This document shows positions 20,772 through 29,737 of a stretch of 64,000 bases of DNA, in pieces. Numbering within the stretch: the first letter of the stretch is position 1; each line of letters opens with the position of its first letter. The notes under the pieces are model-generated. The model did not search any database, had not been told where the DNA came from, and was given only the letters and a program-made list of their open reading frames with translations. The stretch comes from Mesorhizobium sp. (lineage in GTDB: Bacteria > Pseudomonadota > Alphaproteobacteria > Rhizobiales > Rhizobiaceae), in contig NZ_JANJTZ010000003.1 in the NCBI RefSeq assembly GCF_024710845.1, positions 1 to 64,000 on the forward strand. Direction: 5' to 3'. The translations under genes were made by a program, and so were the position numbers.

Positions 20772-21680
20772 ATGTTTCAGCCGGATTTCATGACGTTCGA
20801 TACCGGGTCGGTCACGTTGAACGTGGCGGTGGCGGGCAAGAGGAGCAATCCGCTCATCGTGCTGCTGCACGGCTTTCCCGAATACTGGGCGGCGTGGCGC
20901 GAGGTGATGGAGGAGCTGTCGCGCGATTTCTTCGTCGTCGCGCCAGACCAGCGCGGCTACAACCTGTCGTCAAAGCCGGAGGCGGTCGACTCCTACCGCG
21001 CCCGGCACATGGTGGCGGACCTCGCCGCGCTCGCGAACCATCTGTCGCCAGGCCGGCCGTTTGCGCTCGCCGGCCATGACTGGGGCGCATCGGTCGCCTA
21101 TGCCTTTGCCTTCGCGCACCCGGAACGGCTCACCTGTCTGATCATCGCCAACGGCGTGCATCCCTGGTGCTTCCAGAACGCGATCCATATCGACCCGGCA
21201 CAGCAGCTGGCGAGCCAGTATATCAACAAGCTGCGCGAACCGGTGACCGACGAGCGCATGGCCGAAGACGGCTTCCGCCGGACGTTCCGCATGATCGAAG
21301 GGTTTTCGCGGGCTGACTGGATGGCCGGCGACGTTCGTGCCGCCTATCTCGACGCCTGGAGCCAGCCGGGCGCGATGACGGCCATGCTCAACTGGTACCG
21401 TGCCTCACCCATCGACGTGCCCGAGCCGGGCCAGGCTCCGGGCGAGACCTTCCTCAATTCCCTGCCGCCAGGCGCGATGTCGGTTCGCGTGCCGCATCTC
21501 GTGCTCTGGGGCGAGGCGGACACGGCGCTCCGCCCTTCCTGCCTCGAAGGGCTGGACCGCTTCGCGCCGGACCTCGCCGTCAGACCGATTGCGAATGCGG
21601 GCCACTGGATCCTGCACGAAAGGCCGAAGCAAGTGGCCGACGGGATCAGGAGTTTTGTGGATGCTCGATCCTCCCGATAG
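20772..21680 (+). CDS. alpha/beta hydrolase, epoxide-hydrolase-like
   Basis: A 302-residue alpha/beta-hydrolase. Key features are the oxyanion-hole motif HGFPEYWAAW (33-42), nucleophile Asp103 in GHDWGAS, a probable acid in WGEADTAL and the catalytic histidine in NAGHWILHE near residue 279. The Asp nucleophile and HGFPE signature place it with soluble epoxide hydrolases and haloalkane dehalogenases; a lid tyrosine in LNWYRAS favours epoxide hydrolase. It stands alone between the divergent icd gene and the convergent beta-helix gene. Substrate unknown. Confidence 0.8.
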   Translation: MFQPDFMTFDTGSVTLNVAVAGKRSNPLIVLLHGFPEYWAAWREVMEELSRDFFVVAPDQRGYNLSSKPEAVDSYRARHMVADLAALANHLSPGRPFALAGHDWGASVAYAFAFAHPERLTCLIIANGVHPWCFQNAIHIDPAQQLASQYINKLREPVTDERMAEDGFRRTFRMIEGFSRADWMAGDVRAAYLDAWSQPGAMTAMLNWYRASPIDVPEPGQAPGETFLNSLPPGAMSVRVPHLVLWGEADTALRPSCLEGLDRFAPDLAVRPIANAGHWILHERPKQVADGIRSFVDARSSR

Positions 21681-21805
21681 CAGCCAGTGAGATCGATGGA
21701 TCCGCCGGGCCAAGGTTCGTTGGCGGCGGTCGGTTCAATCGGGAAGCTCGCCCTTCGTGCCGAGGAGCGAGGCTTCGCTCCGCCGGGGGTGTCGTCGAGC
21801 ATGGC

Positions 21806-22762
21806 CTACTGCTGTGCCAGCGTTCCCGTCGGGGTGCCGTCGACGGTATTGCCCCTTATCCGATTGTTGACGAATGAGAGAATCTGTCCGCTCGAAACCG
21901 CAGTTAGTCCATTTGCGTTGCCGAAGACGTTGCCGTTCGACAGCCTGATGATCGCCGTAGCGCCACTGGCGCGTATTCCCGCGGCGCCATTGTCGGACGA
22001 CGTCGTTCCGTCGACGAGGATATCGATGCTGCCTCCGCCACCGGTCGCCGCGATGCCATTGCCGGTGTTGAGGGAGAAGTTTGAATTCTGGATTGCGACG
22101 GATATCGCACCTGACGTCGCGGAGTTCGCGTGTATACCGTTGTTGTTGTTCGAAGAGACTACGTTTTCGACGACGACCTCGGCTGCGGCTCCACCGGTCG
22201 GCGCGACAAGTATCCCCGCGCCGGCAACCCCAACGGCATTTCGCCCGATCGTCGTGTTGGTTACCAGCAGTTTTGCACTGTTTGACGGAACGAACGCAAA
22301 GCCGTTGCCGCCCGACGCGGCGGAAAAGTTGCGGATCAGGCAGTCGTCGACGTGAAGCGAACCGCCGGCCAGAAAACGTACGCCGTTCAGCCCTGTGCCG
22401 AGCCCCTCGATATCGAGGCCGCGCAGGACGACGGCGGCAGTTGTCGGCGCATTGACAATTATTGCGTTTGTTCCCGACACCAGCACGCCGGCCTCGACAT
22501 CATCGCAATATATGGTGATCGCCTTGGTGATCGTAACGCCCCCAAAACCGCCCGGGTCGAGGCAGTTGATCTCACCCCCGGTCGCCGTCTTCGAGATCGC
22601 GCCGGCGAACGTCTTGCACGGCGCCGTGCGGCTGCAGGGATTGGCGTCGTCGCCCACGCCCGAGACCCAAGTACGGGTCGCCTGGGCCGACGCGCTGCCG
22701 GCGAATCCGATGAATGCGGCAGCTGCTATCGCTGCTGCCGTCAGTATTGTTGACACTTTCAT
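21806..22762 (-). CDS. secreted right-handed beta-helix protein
   Basis: A 318-residue protein with a clear Sec signal peptide (hydrophobic core to about residue 26, cleavage after SASA). After a Cys-containing domain (CSRTAPCKTF, INCLDPGGFGG, IYCDDVEAG) come repeated Asn/Gly/Ser-rich beta-helix turns. These fit pectate-lyase-like parallel beta-helices. No catalytic residues can be assigned. The conserved N-terminal block resembles beta-helix proteins seen in Bradyrhizobium and Mesorhizobium. It converges with the epoxide-hydrolase-like gene. A surface or extracellular binding role is possible. Confidence 0.75.
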   Translation of the reverse strand: MKVSTILTAAAIAAAAFIGFAGSASAQATRTWVSGVGDDANPCSRTAPCKTFAGAISKTATGGEINCLDPGGFGGVTITKAITIYCDDVEAGVLVSGTNAIIVNAPTTAAVVLRGLDIEGLGTGLNGVRFLAGGSLHVDDCLIRNFSAASGGNGFAFVPSNSAKLLVTNTTIGRNAVGVAGAGILVAPTGGAAAEVVVENVVSSNNNNGIHANSATSGAISVAIQNSNFSLNTGNGIAATGGGGSIDILVDGTTSSDNGAAGIRASGATAIIRLSNGNVFGNANGLTAVSSGQILSFVNNRIRGNTVDGTPTGTLAQQ

Positions 22763-22963
22763 GGTCGTTCCCCTTTTCCTCGGAGGAGGCGCGGGAGTGC
22801 GCGAAATTTATCTATACTTCGTCCGAACCTTACGCAACGGAAACTTCGGTCGGCCTTTATTGTTGCGGGCAAGCAATTCGTACCGCGCGGATGGGCATTG
22901 CGCGCGATACCGGCGGCCAGGTCGCTGTTCCTTTCGACAGTATTTCATGGCACAGACGCGCGC

Positions 22964-23809
22964 ATGACCGATGACCTATCCCGGCCGCGCGAGGCGCCGC
23001 TTCCCGCCATCATCCTCGTCGAACCCCAACTCGGCGAGAATATTGGCATGGTGGCTCGGGCGATGGCGAATTTCGGCCTGACGGAACTGCGCCTCGTCAA
23101 GCCGCGCGACGGTTGGCCGAACGAGAGCGCGCGCGCAACGGCAAGTCGGGCGGACCATGTGATCGACGCGGTGGCAGTGTTCGAAACGCTCCAGGAGGCG
23201 GTCGCCGACCTCGCCTATGTCGGCGCGACGACGGCGCGGCCGCGCGACAACTTCAAGCCGGTGATCGGGCCGGTCGAGGCGGGCAGGGGGCTCAGAGCCC
23301 GCAGCCGGTCGGGGCTGAAGACCGGCCTGCTGTTCGGGCGCGAGCGCTTCGGTCTCTTCAACGAGGAAATCGCGCTGGCCGACGAAATCGTCACCTTTCC
23401 CGTCAACGCCGAGTTCTCGTCGCTCAACATCGCCCAGGCTGTGCTTCTGATGTCCTACGAGTGGATGAAGTCGGGGCTCGAGCGGGAGACCGACACGGCC
23501 TTTGCCGGTCCCGACCTCACTCCGGCGGACAAGCGCCACATCCACAGGTTCCTCGACCATCTGGAACAGGCTCTCGACGCGCGCGGCTATTTCCGCCCCG
23601 CCGAAAAGAAGCCGAAAATGCTCGACAATGTGCGCGCCGTGTTCACGCGACCGGGATTCACGGAGCCTGAGGTGAAGGTCTTGCGCGGCGTTCTCGCCTC
23701 GCTCGACTACTTCTCGCCGAAGGAACCGCGCGGAAGCGGATATCCCGAGCGCAAGCGGCAGGCCGACCAGGCCGGCAGGGTTTCAGAGGGCGGCAATGAC
23801 GAAGACTGA
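22964..23809 (+). CDS. trmJ: tRNA/rRNA 2'-O-methyltransferase, TrmJ type
   Basis: A SpoU/TrmH-class SAM-dependent RNA ribose methyltransferase. The 281-residue protein has motif 1 [13 protein letters not shown], motif 2 [10 protein letters not shown] and motif 3 [14 protein letters not shown], with a C-terminal extension like TrmJ (which methylates position 32 of tRNAs). The start [14 protein letters not shown] at 22964 is preferred over an upstream in-frame start at 22898. It overlaps murI by 14 bp. The assignment to TrmJ rather than another SpoU enzyme is likely but not proved. Confidence 0.85.
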   Translation: MTDDLSRPREAPLPAIILVEPQLGENIGMVARAMANFGLTELRLVKPRDGWPNESARATASRADHVIDAVAVFETLQEAVADLAYVGATTARPRDNFKPVIGPVEAGRGLRARSRSGLKTGLLFGRERFGLFNEEIALADEIVTFPVNAEFSSLNIAQAVLLMSYEWMKSGLERETDTAFAGPDLTPADKRHIHRFLDHLEQALDARGYFRPAEKKPKMLDNVRAVFTRPGFTEPEVKVLRGVLASLDYFSPKEPRGSGYPERKRQADQAGRVSEGGNDED

Positions 23810-24590
23810 CCGGCCGGTGCTGGTGTTCGATTCCGGCATTGGCGGCCTTACCGTGCTGCGCGAGGCGCGCGTACTCATGCCCGACCGGCGCTTCGTCTAC
23901 GTGGCGGACGATGCCGCCTTTCCCTACGGGGCGTGGGAAGAGAAAGCGCTTGCGGAGCGGATCGTCAGCCTGTTCGGCAGGCTCATCGCGGAGCACGACC
24001 CCGAACTCGTCGTGATCGCCTGCAACACGGCATCGACGATCGTTCTCCAGGCGCTTCGCGAGGCATATCCGTCGACGCCGTTCGTCGGTACGGTCCCCGC
24101 GATCAAGCCCGCGGCGGAGCGTACCCGCTCCGGTCTCGTCTCCGTTCTCGCGACACCAGGAACGGTGAAGCGCCAGTATACGCGCGACCTGATTACACAA
24201 TGGGCCAGCAAGTGCCATGTGCGCCTGGTCGCGAGCGACCGGCTGGCCGGGCTCGCCGAAACCTACATGCGCGAGGGGTTCGTCGACGAGGAGGCCGTAC
24301 GGGCCGAGATTGCGCCGTGCTTCATCGAGAAGGACGGACGGCGCACCGACATCGTCGTGCTTGCCTGCACGCACTATCCTTTCCTCGTCAACCGCATGCG
24401 CAAGACCGCGCCGTGGCCGGTCGACTGGATCGACCCGGCGGAGGCCATCGCGCGCCGGGCGCTGTCACTCCTGCCGCCGAAGCGCAGCGATGCACCGCCG
24501 CAAGGCGAGGACATTGCGATCTTCACATCAGGCAAGCCGGATTTCGCCGGGCGGCGGCTGATGCAGGGGTTCGGGCTCAAGGTGGCGTGA
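23796..24590 (+). CDS. murI: glutamate racemase
   Basis: Makes D-glutamate for peptidoglycan. The 264-residue protein has FDSGIGG (11-17) and the two catalytic cysteines in ACNTAST (about 75) and ACTHYPF (about 191). Its ATG lies within the end of trmJ, so the two are translated as a coupled pair. Confidence 0.95.
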   Translation: MTKTDRPVLVFDSGIGGLTVLREARVLMPDRRFVYVADDAAFPYGAWEEKALAERIVSLFGRLIAEHDPELVVIACNTASTIVLQALREAYPSTPFVGTVPAIKPAAERTRSGLVSVLATPGTVKRQYTRDLITQWASKCHVRLVASDRLAGLAETYMREGFVDEEAVRAEIAPCFIEKDGRRTDIVVLACTHYPFLVNRMRKTAPWPVDWIDPAEAIARRALSLLPPKRSDAPPQGEDIAIFTSGKPDFAGRRLMQGFGLKVA

Positions 24591-24618
24591 TCGACGAGGA
24601 ACCGTCGGTCGGGCTTTT

Positions 24619-24641
24619 TCGTTGCACGTCAGGTGCAACGA
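24619..24641 (+). promoter_or_regulatory. hairpin abutting the ribosome-binding site of the DUF3008 gene
   Basis: A perfect 9-bp inverted repeat, TCGTTGCAC (24619-24627) and GTGCAACGA (24633-24641), with a 5-nt loop. The last base is the first A of the AGGAG Shine-Dalgarno site (24641-24645). It is preceded by CTTTTT. It could be an operator or an RNA hairpin that tunes translation. Confidence 0.5.
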
Positions 24642-24653
24642 GGAGCAGCAACC

Positions 24654-24842
24654 ATGCCTGCAAGATCCAAGGCCCAGCAGAAAGCAGCCGGCGCAGCCCT
24701 GTCGGCAAAGCGCGGCGAGACGCCGAAATCGAAACTCAAGGGCGCTTCACGCGATATGGTGGACTCCATGTCCGAAAAACAGCTCGAGGACTTCGCCGAG
24801 ACGAAGCGAAAAGGCCTCCCCGACCGGAAGGGCAAGAGCTGA
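24654..24842 (+). CDS. DUF3008 family small basic protein
   Basis: A 62-residue, very Lys/Arg/Ser-rich hydrophilic protein starting MPARSKAQQKAAGAAL, with the family ending around SEKQLEDFAETKRKGLP. It matches the DUF3008 family of small proteins seen in proteobacteria. A good AGGAG site lies 8 bp before ATG 24654, just after a perfect hairpin. No function is established; its composition suggests a nucleic-acid-binding or stress protein. Confidence 0.85.
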   Translation: MPARSKAQQKAAGAALSAKRGETPKSKLKGASRDMVDSMSEKQLEDFAETKRKGLPDRKGKS

Positions 24843-25148
24843 TCGCAGGTCGGTCGGCGCTGCGAAACGCTGATTCCCCGTCGCGGCTGTCCGCCAGATC
24901 CACGAAGTCGGCCGTTATCGCCCATAACAAAGCCGACGGCGGACGAATCTAGAGCCTGTTCAAAGGGCTGGACACGTTAACTTTCGGCAATATGATCAAA
25001 TCTCGGCCACATTCTTTTCGGAAGAGACTCCAGTAAGAGGCGAGATACATCGCCCACAGGCGCATCGAGGCCGCATTCGGCATGAGTGGGTGACGGGGGC
25101 GTCAGTCTACACGGCCGATCGCAAGGCCGAACGTAGGAGCCCAACGAC
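24843..25148. other. 306-bp intergenic region
   Basis: It holds no credible ORF. After the DUF3008 gene there is a nested inverted repeat, GTCGGC (24907-24912) with GCCGAC (24932-24937) and inner GTTAT (24914-24918) with ATAAC (24924-24928), without a T-run; it may be a weak terminator or protein site. The rest should hold the promoter of the SH3-domain gene, but I cannot fix hexamers. A TAGGAG site (25134-25139) precedes its GTG start. Confidence 0.5.
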
Positions 25149-26057
25149 GTGAGAGTGACCAGGGACGTTGCCTACGGGGGCAATACGGACGGAGAGATCC
25201 TTCCGGACGGGGTAGGCCAGGGGTATTTCGCGATGGGGGCCGCCCTCATCGCGGTAGGTGTCGGTTCGGCGGGCGCCGCCGTGCTGGCGATGTCGCTGCT
25301 GGCGAGCGACCTTCCAAATCCGCTGCCCGAGCAGGAGATCATCCTGTCCGCCACTGCCGCCGAGCCGTCGGTTGCGCCAGAATCCGAAGAACCCGTCTTC
25401 AGCGATCTCATCCCACCGAGCGGGGGTGTTTCGCAGGCCAGTGCCGCCTCGGCACTGCCGTCGCCTTCGATCGCCAAGGAGGCGCCCGAAGAGCTCGTCG
25501 CGCTCGAGGCTCGGGATCCTCGCTTTGCCCATGACGCCAGCGCAGCTCGTGGGATCGAGGATGTCGAGGATATTGGCGGCCCGGTCGATGCGGAGAATGC
25601 GTTCGGCCCGATGACCAAGCGGGTGAAAGTTCCGTTCGACAGCATCGACGAGACGGAGGTCGAGCCGGAGAAGACCGCGGCGATCGCGCCCGCGCCGGTG
25701 AAGTCCGACAGTGAGGAAAAGCCGGCCAAGGCCGAGAGTTCCGGCAAGGCGGTCGCCGGCATGGCGCTGATGATAGACGACGCCAACATCCGCAGCCGCC
25801 CGAAGAAGGGCGCGAAGGTGATCGGAACGGTGCCGGCGCGCACGCAGGTGCAACTGGTCGAATGCCAGTCATGGTGCGAGATCGTCGTCAACGGCAAGCG
25901 CGGCTTCGTCTGGGGCCAGTTCGTGCAGCGAGACGGCCGGGCAAGCACCAAGTTCACCGTGACCAAGGCCGCCGCGAAACCCGACGACGTCAAGAAACCC
26001 GACATCGTGCCGGCGTCGAAGTCGGCTCTGCCCGTCGAATCCAACAGGTCGCGTTGA
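25149..26057 (+). CDS. membrane-anchored protein with C-terminal bacterial SH3 domain
   Basis: A 302-residue protein with a GTG start chosen because TAGGAG lies 9 bp upstream. An N-terminal membrane segment (about 27-52, AMGAALIAVGVGSAGAAVLAMSLL) is followed by a long low-complexity acidic linker. A bacterial SH3-like domain lies at about 212-262 (NIRSRPKKGAKVIGTVP, then WCEIVVNGKRGFVWGQFV), and the tail is basic. It is probably a periplasmic, cell-wall-binding protein of the inner membrane. Function unknown. Confidence 0.8.
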   Translation: MRVTRDVAYGGNTDGEILPDGVGQGYFAMGAALIAVGVGSAGAAVLAMSLLASDLPNPLPEQEIILSATAAEPSVAPESEEPVFSDLIPPSGGVSQASAASALPSPSIAKEAPEELVALEARDPRFAHDASAARGIEDVEDIGGPVDAENAFGPMTKRVKVPFDSIDETEVEPEKTAAIAPAPVKSDSEEKPAKAESSGKAVAGMALMIDDANIRSRPKKGAKVIGTVPARTQVQLVECQSWCEIVVNGKRGFVWGQFVQRDGRASTKFTVTKAAAKPDDVKKPDIVPASKSALPVESNRSR

Positions 26058-26298
26058 CAAATCCGGTCTTTGCGCCTATTCGACCGCCAACGCCGCGCAG
26101 AGATGCGCGGTGTTTCATTTGTAATTCTCGGACATCGGCGCATCCAAGCCGATCCTGAGCAACCGACGTGTCCCGTGGGACTTTCCGCAAAGCGTGCGTG
26201 GAAGCCCCTGTCAGGCTCCGCAAAAGGGAGCCAGAGGAGGGCGCGTTTCCTTGATCCGAAGCGTGAGCTTCGGTTCGCAACATGTTGTAGGAAATGCG

Positions 26299-26916
26299 AT
26301 GAGCAAGCGCGAATCTTCGAAGTACAAGATCGACCGCCGTCTTGGCGAAAATATCTGGGGTCGCCCGAAGTCCCCGGTCAACAAGCGTGAATACGGCCCG
26401 GGCCAGCACGGCCAGCGCCGCAAGGGCAAGATGTCCGACTTCGGCCTGCAGCTGCGCGCCAAGCAGAAGCTGAAGGGTCATTACGGCGACATCTCCGAAA
26501 AGCAGTTCCGCAAGACCTATGAAGAGGCCGACCGCCGTCGCGGCGACACGTCCGAGAACCTGATCGGCCTGCTCGAGTCGCGCCTGGATGCGGTCGTCTA
26601 CCGCGCCAAGTTCGTTCCGACGATCTTCGCTGCGCGCCAGTTCATCAACCACGGCCATGTGAACGTGAATGGCCGCCGCACCAACATCGGTTCCTACCTG
26701 TGCAAGCCGGGCGATGTGATCGAGGTGCGCGACCGGTCCAAGCAGCTCGTCATCGTGCTCGAGTCCGCGCAGCTCGCCGAGCGCGACGTGCCGGATTATA
26801 TCGAAGTCGACCACAACAAGATGGTTGCGAAATACGCCCGCGTTCCCGGCCTGGCCGATGTTCCGTACGCGGTGCAGATGGAACCGAACCTGGTCGTCGA
26901 GTTCTACTCGCGCTGA
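26299..26916 (+). CDS. rpsD: 30S ribosomal protein S4
   Basis: Primary 16S rRNA-binding protein that starts assembly of the 30S body. The 205-residue protein begins [20 protein letters not shown] and has the N-terminal S4 helical region and the S4 RNA-binding fold ([31 protein letters not shown]). AGGAAA precedes ATG 26299. The 241-bp leader upstream has a GGCTCC/GGAGCC hairpin (26214-26232) that might serve autoregulation. A strong terminator follows. Confidence 0.97.
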   Translation: MSKRESSKYKIDRRLGENIWGRPKSPVNKREYGPGQHGQRRKGKMSDFGLQLRAKQKLKGHYGDISEKQFRKTYEEADRRRGDTSENLIGLLESRLDAVVYRAKFVPTIFAARQFINHGHVNVNGRRTNIGSYLCKPGDVIEVRDRSKQLVIVLESAQLAERDVPDYIEVDHNKMVAKYARVPGLADVPYAVQMEPNLVVEFYSR

Positions 26917-26937
26917 TCGGTTACGGAAACGGCATTC

Positions 26938-26976
26938 GCCGCCAGACTCCAAGCGGGTCTGGCGGCTTTCTCATTT
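26938..26976 (+). terminator. rho-independent terminator of rpsD
   Basis: GCCGCCAGAC (26938-26947) pairs perfectly with GTCTGGCGGC (26957-26966) around a 9-nt loop, followed by TTTCTCATTT. It ends just before the GT39 gene begins at 26983. Confidence 0.85.
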
Positions 26977-26982
26977 CTGGGG

Positions 26983-28500
26983 ATGCATCCTGCGATGCCA
27001 TTCAACCGTCTGGCCGAAATGCGTGCGGGCGTGCTGCTTTGGCTCGCTGCATACGGGGCGCTGTGGATAGTCATCCCGCTGGTATCCAATGCCGGGTTGC
27101 CGATAGACACTGTCGAGATTGTCGCCTGGGGACGTGAGTGGCTGGTCGGGCTCTATCGGCACCCTCCGATGAAGACCTGGCTGATGGAGATCGCCTTCCA
27201 GACGAGTGGAGGATGGCTCGGCAGCGCCTACGTGCTGTCGGCCCTTGCATTCGCTGCGGCGCAGCTGGTGATCTTTGCTGCAATCCGCGACGTGCGCTCA
27301 CGCTCTGTCGCGTTTGCCGCCGTGGTTCTGTCGGCGCTGATCGTCTATTTCGGCGTACATCTACCTCAGTGGAACGCCAACATCGCGCAACTTCCCTTCG
27401 CTGCCCTGTTCGTGCTGGGCATCTGGCGCGGGCTTGATCGCGGCGGCGCTCACTGGTGGCTCCTGGCCGGACTGGCCGCAGCAGGCGGCTTTCTCTCGAA
27501 GTATTCCTTCGCGCTGATACCGGTGTCGGTCGCTGTGCTGGTGCTCTACGACCCGTGGATGCGCCGCCGCGTCCGATGGGGGCCGGCGCTCCTGGCTTTC
27601 CTTCTTATGTTGGTGCTGCTGACGCCGAATGCTCTCTGGCTGCTCAACAGCCCGGACGTCGCCGAACACAGCATGGCCGCCAATGACCGGCTGCACATGG
27701 GCGGGTGGCTGCAACGGGTATTGTCGCCGCTGTCGGTCATCGGTGTGACGCTGGCGGTTTCGATTCTGCCGGCGGTTGCGGTTCTTTTTGGGCTAAAGGC
27801 CGAGGAAGTGGCAGTTGATGACGGGGTTCGCGTGGCCAAGCTGCGGGCGCTTTTTGGGGCATCGCTGTTCGGACCGATCGCCGCCGTCGTTGTCATTGCG
27901 ATCGCGACTGGCGTGATGATCAAGGACCACTGGCTGATCGCAAATTTCCTCTTCATTCCCGGCTGGTTGTTGTTGCGGCTCGCGGGCGACCGCGCGACGG
28001 TCACGTGGAGCAATCGGGGCGCGGCGTTTGTCGTGATAACGACCGCCGTCATCGCATCTGTATATCCCCTCGAGCGCCTGTTGTACTACCGGTTGGCGGC
28101 GGAGCCGCTCCCTTGGGCGCCGTTGTTGCGGGCGGATGCGTTGGCAGACGTGGTGAGAGCAAAATGGATCGAAGGGCTCCGCGCGGCGGGCCTCCCGGAG
28201 ACTACTCCCATCCTGGTGGTTGGCGGCGATGGCTGGGCAGCGATGGTCGCGAACGTGCTGCCAGAACGGCCTGCCTGGTACGAACATCTCGACCCCACAC
28301 TTTCTCCCTGGGTGAGTTCGGCCATGCTTCGACGCGACGGTATCGTGGTGGTAGGATCAGGTGATAGGGCGCCGCTACGCGCACTGGGGCTCTGCCGGAT
28401 GGCGTCCACGGATTATCACTTTGCCAACACTCCCGATCTCGACGCGATGACCACCCAGATCGAGGTCTTCCTGCCCGCGGACGATTGTCCCAACGGATAG
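26983..28500 (+). CDS. ArnT-like GT39-family membrane glycosyltransferase
   Basis: A 505-residue polytopic protein with about 11-12 membrane segments. An early acidic residue in the first periplasmic loop (PIDTVEIVAWGREWLVGLYR) is followed by HPPMKTWLMEIAF, the pattern of the catalytic loop in PMT/ArnT-type enzymes that take sugar from a polyprenyl-phosphate carrier. The C-terminal 100 residues form a soluble periplasmic domain. The likely acceptor is lipid A or LPS core. It converges (5-bp gap) with the gtrA-deacetylase-GT2 operon, which would supply its donor. Donor and acceptor are inferred. Confidence 0.8.
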   Translation: MHPAMPFNRLAEMRAGVLLWLAAYGALWIVIPLVSNAGLPIDTVEIVAWGREWLVGLYRHPPMKTWLMEIAFQTSGGWLGSAYVLSALAFAAAQLVIFAAIRDVRSRSVAFAAVVLSALIVYFGVHLPQWNANIAQLPFAALFVLGIWRGLDRGGAHWWLLAGLAAAGGFLSKYSFALIPVSVAVLVLYDPWMRRRVRWGPALLAFLLMLVLLTPNALWLLNSPDVAEHSMAANDRLHMGGWLQRVLSPLSVIGVTLAVSILPAVAVLFGLKAEEVAVDDGVRVAKLRALFGASLFGPIAAVVVIAIATGVMIKDHWLIANFLFIPGWLLLRLAGDRATVTWSNRGAAFVVITTAVIASVYPLERLLYYRLAAEPLPWAPLLRADALADVVRAKWIEGLRAAGLPETTPILVVGGDGWAAMVANVLPERPAWYEHLDPTLSPWVSSAMLRRDGIVVVGSGDRAPLRALGLCRMASTDYHFANTPDLDAMTTQIEVFLPADDCPNG

Positions 28501-28505
28501 GAACG

Positions 28506-28907
28506 TCAGCGCAACCGGTTCTCGATAGACCAGCGCGCGGCGATGAAATTGAGCACGGCGGCGACGGCGACGCCGAGGATTTTCGCGGGCCAAAGCCCGA
28601 TGACTGGGGCGAGGGCTAAGATTGCTCCGCTCGATATGCCCAGCGAAACAAGGGCGCCCAGCCCGACGAAGCGCAAGATGGACCAGCCTTCGCGCAATTG
28701 CTGGTCCCTCTCGAAGGACCAACGCGAGTTCATTACGTAGGAAGCGCTGATTGCGACCAGCCATGCGCTGACGTTGGCAGCGAGTGCGGGGAAGGACAGC
28801 GCGATCAGCAGCGCGAAAGTTGCAACATCGATAAGCGTGTTGAGCAAGCCCACGAGGCCGAAGCGGATGGCCTTCTGCCAGGTATTGCGGGTTGGCTCGA
28901 CGGTCAT
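28506..28907 (-). CDS. GtrA-family membrane protein (putative lipid-linked sugar flippase)
   Basis: A 133-residue protein with four membrane helices and the GtrA pattern: FGLVGLLNTLIDVATFALL at the start, NSRWSFER after helix 2 and NFIAARWSIENRLR at the end. Family members are thought to translocate polyprenyl-phosphate-linked sugars. Its ATG overlaps the stop of the upstream deacetylase by 4 bp, so it is the last gene of a three-gene coupled operon. Confidence 0.88.
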   Translation of the reverse strand: MTVEPTRNTWQKAIRFGLVGLLNTLIDVATFALLIALSFPALAANVSAWLVAISASYVMNSRWSFERDQQLREGWSILRFVGLGALVSLGISSGAILALAPVIGLWPAKILGVAVAAVLNFIAARWSIENRLR

Positions 28908-29737
28908 CGTTCAATTGTTGCGATGGCGGTGCCGTTGCGATTCAGCGCTTCAGTAAAGGAGCCTGAGCGTAGATACTCGAACTCGATGGTGCGTGGAGTG
29001 CGCAGGCCGTCACGCAATTCGAGCAAGGCATCGACATTGCCTGGATGGCACATGAAGACTGAGTCACTGGGAAGTGCGGCCACGCCCCGCTCCAGCACCG
29101 CGGCAAACGCGCGGTCGTCATGCCAGTCGTAGAATCCGACGAGCGGGCCGACCACATGAAGGCCGGTCGCGCGCAATGAGCGGTCGAAGCCGCGCGCCAT
29201 GCCGCGCACAAAGGCAGCCTTTGCCAGCACTGCGTTTGATGCGTAGGCGAGTGCGGGCGCACCCCTCACGAAAGGGACAGGATGCGGCGCGGCGCGTTGA
29301 ACCAGATCGGCAAACCAGCGGCGCGCGACCGGCAGGAAGTGTACGTGCTGGTGCCCGTCGACGAAATCCGGCGCGCGTCCCATGGCCTCGACAAACGACG
29401 CGTACTGCAGATCAAGCTCCCGGATGACTGCATGGGCGACTTGCCGATTGCCCGCTGTTCGCAACAGGAGCTGGCCGAGGGAGGGTAGGCGGCCTTCCGG
29501 GGCGAGAACCGAGCGGCCGGAAAGCGCCATCTGGTCCGTGAGCGTCAGATGCAGACCAATGGCTGCTCCGCGCGGTGCCTCGCGCAATTGTCTCGCTGCC
29601 TCGGGCCATTCCGGAAACAAAGTCATGCAGCCTGTGCCGGAAAGACGGCCTTGGACGAGCAGGTGGAGTATCGCTTCGCTGACGCCTGGGGAGAGCGAAT
29701 AGTCGTCCGCGATCAGCCAGAGCCGGCGGACAGTCAC
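28904..29737 (-). CDS. YdjC/ChbG/HpnK/NaxD-type carbohydrate deacetylase
   Basis: A 277-residue YdjC-fold metal-dependent deacetylase. The metal and catalytic motifs are intact: ADDYSLSPGVSEAI near the N-terminus (Asp pair), IGLHLTLTD, DGHQHVHFLP (HxH) and MCHPGN near residue 232. YdjC-superfamily NaxD in Francisella deacetylates undecaprenyl-phosphate-GalNAc before transfer to lipid A. ChbG and HpnK act on chito-oligosaccharides and hopanoid GlcNAc. Position between a GT2 transferase and GtrA favours a lipid-linked N-acetyl sugar as substrate. It overlaps both neighbours by 4 bp. Confidence 0.85.
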   Translation of the reverse strand: MTVRRLWLIADDYSLSPGVSEAILHLLVQGRLSGTGCMTLFPEWPEAARQLREAPRGAAIGLHLTLTDQMALSGRSVLAPEGRLPSLGQLLLRTAGNRQVAHAVIRELDLQYASFVEAMGRAPDFVDGHQHVHFLPVARRWFADLVQRAAPHPVPFVRGAPALAYASNAVLAKAAFVRGMARGFDRSLRATGLHVVGPLVGFYDWHDDRAFAAVLERGVAALPSDSVFMCHPGNVDALLELRDGLRTPRTIEFEYLRSGSFTEALNRNGTAIATIER

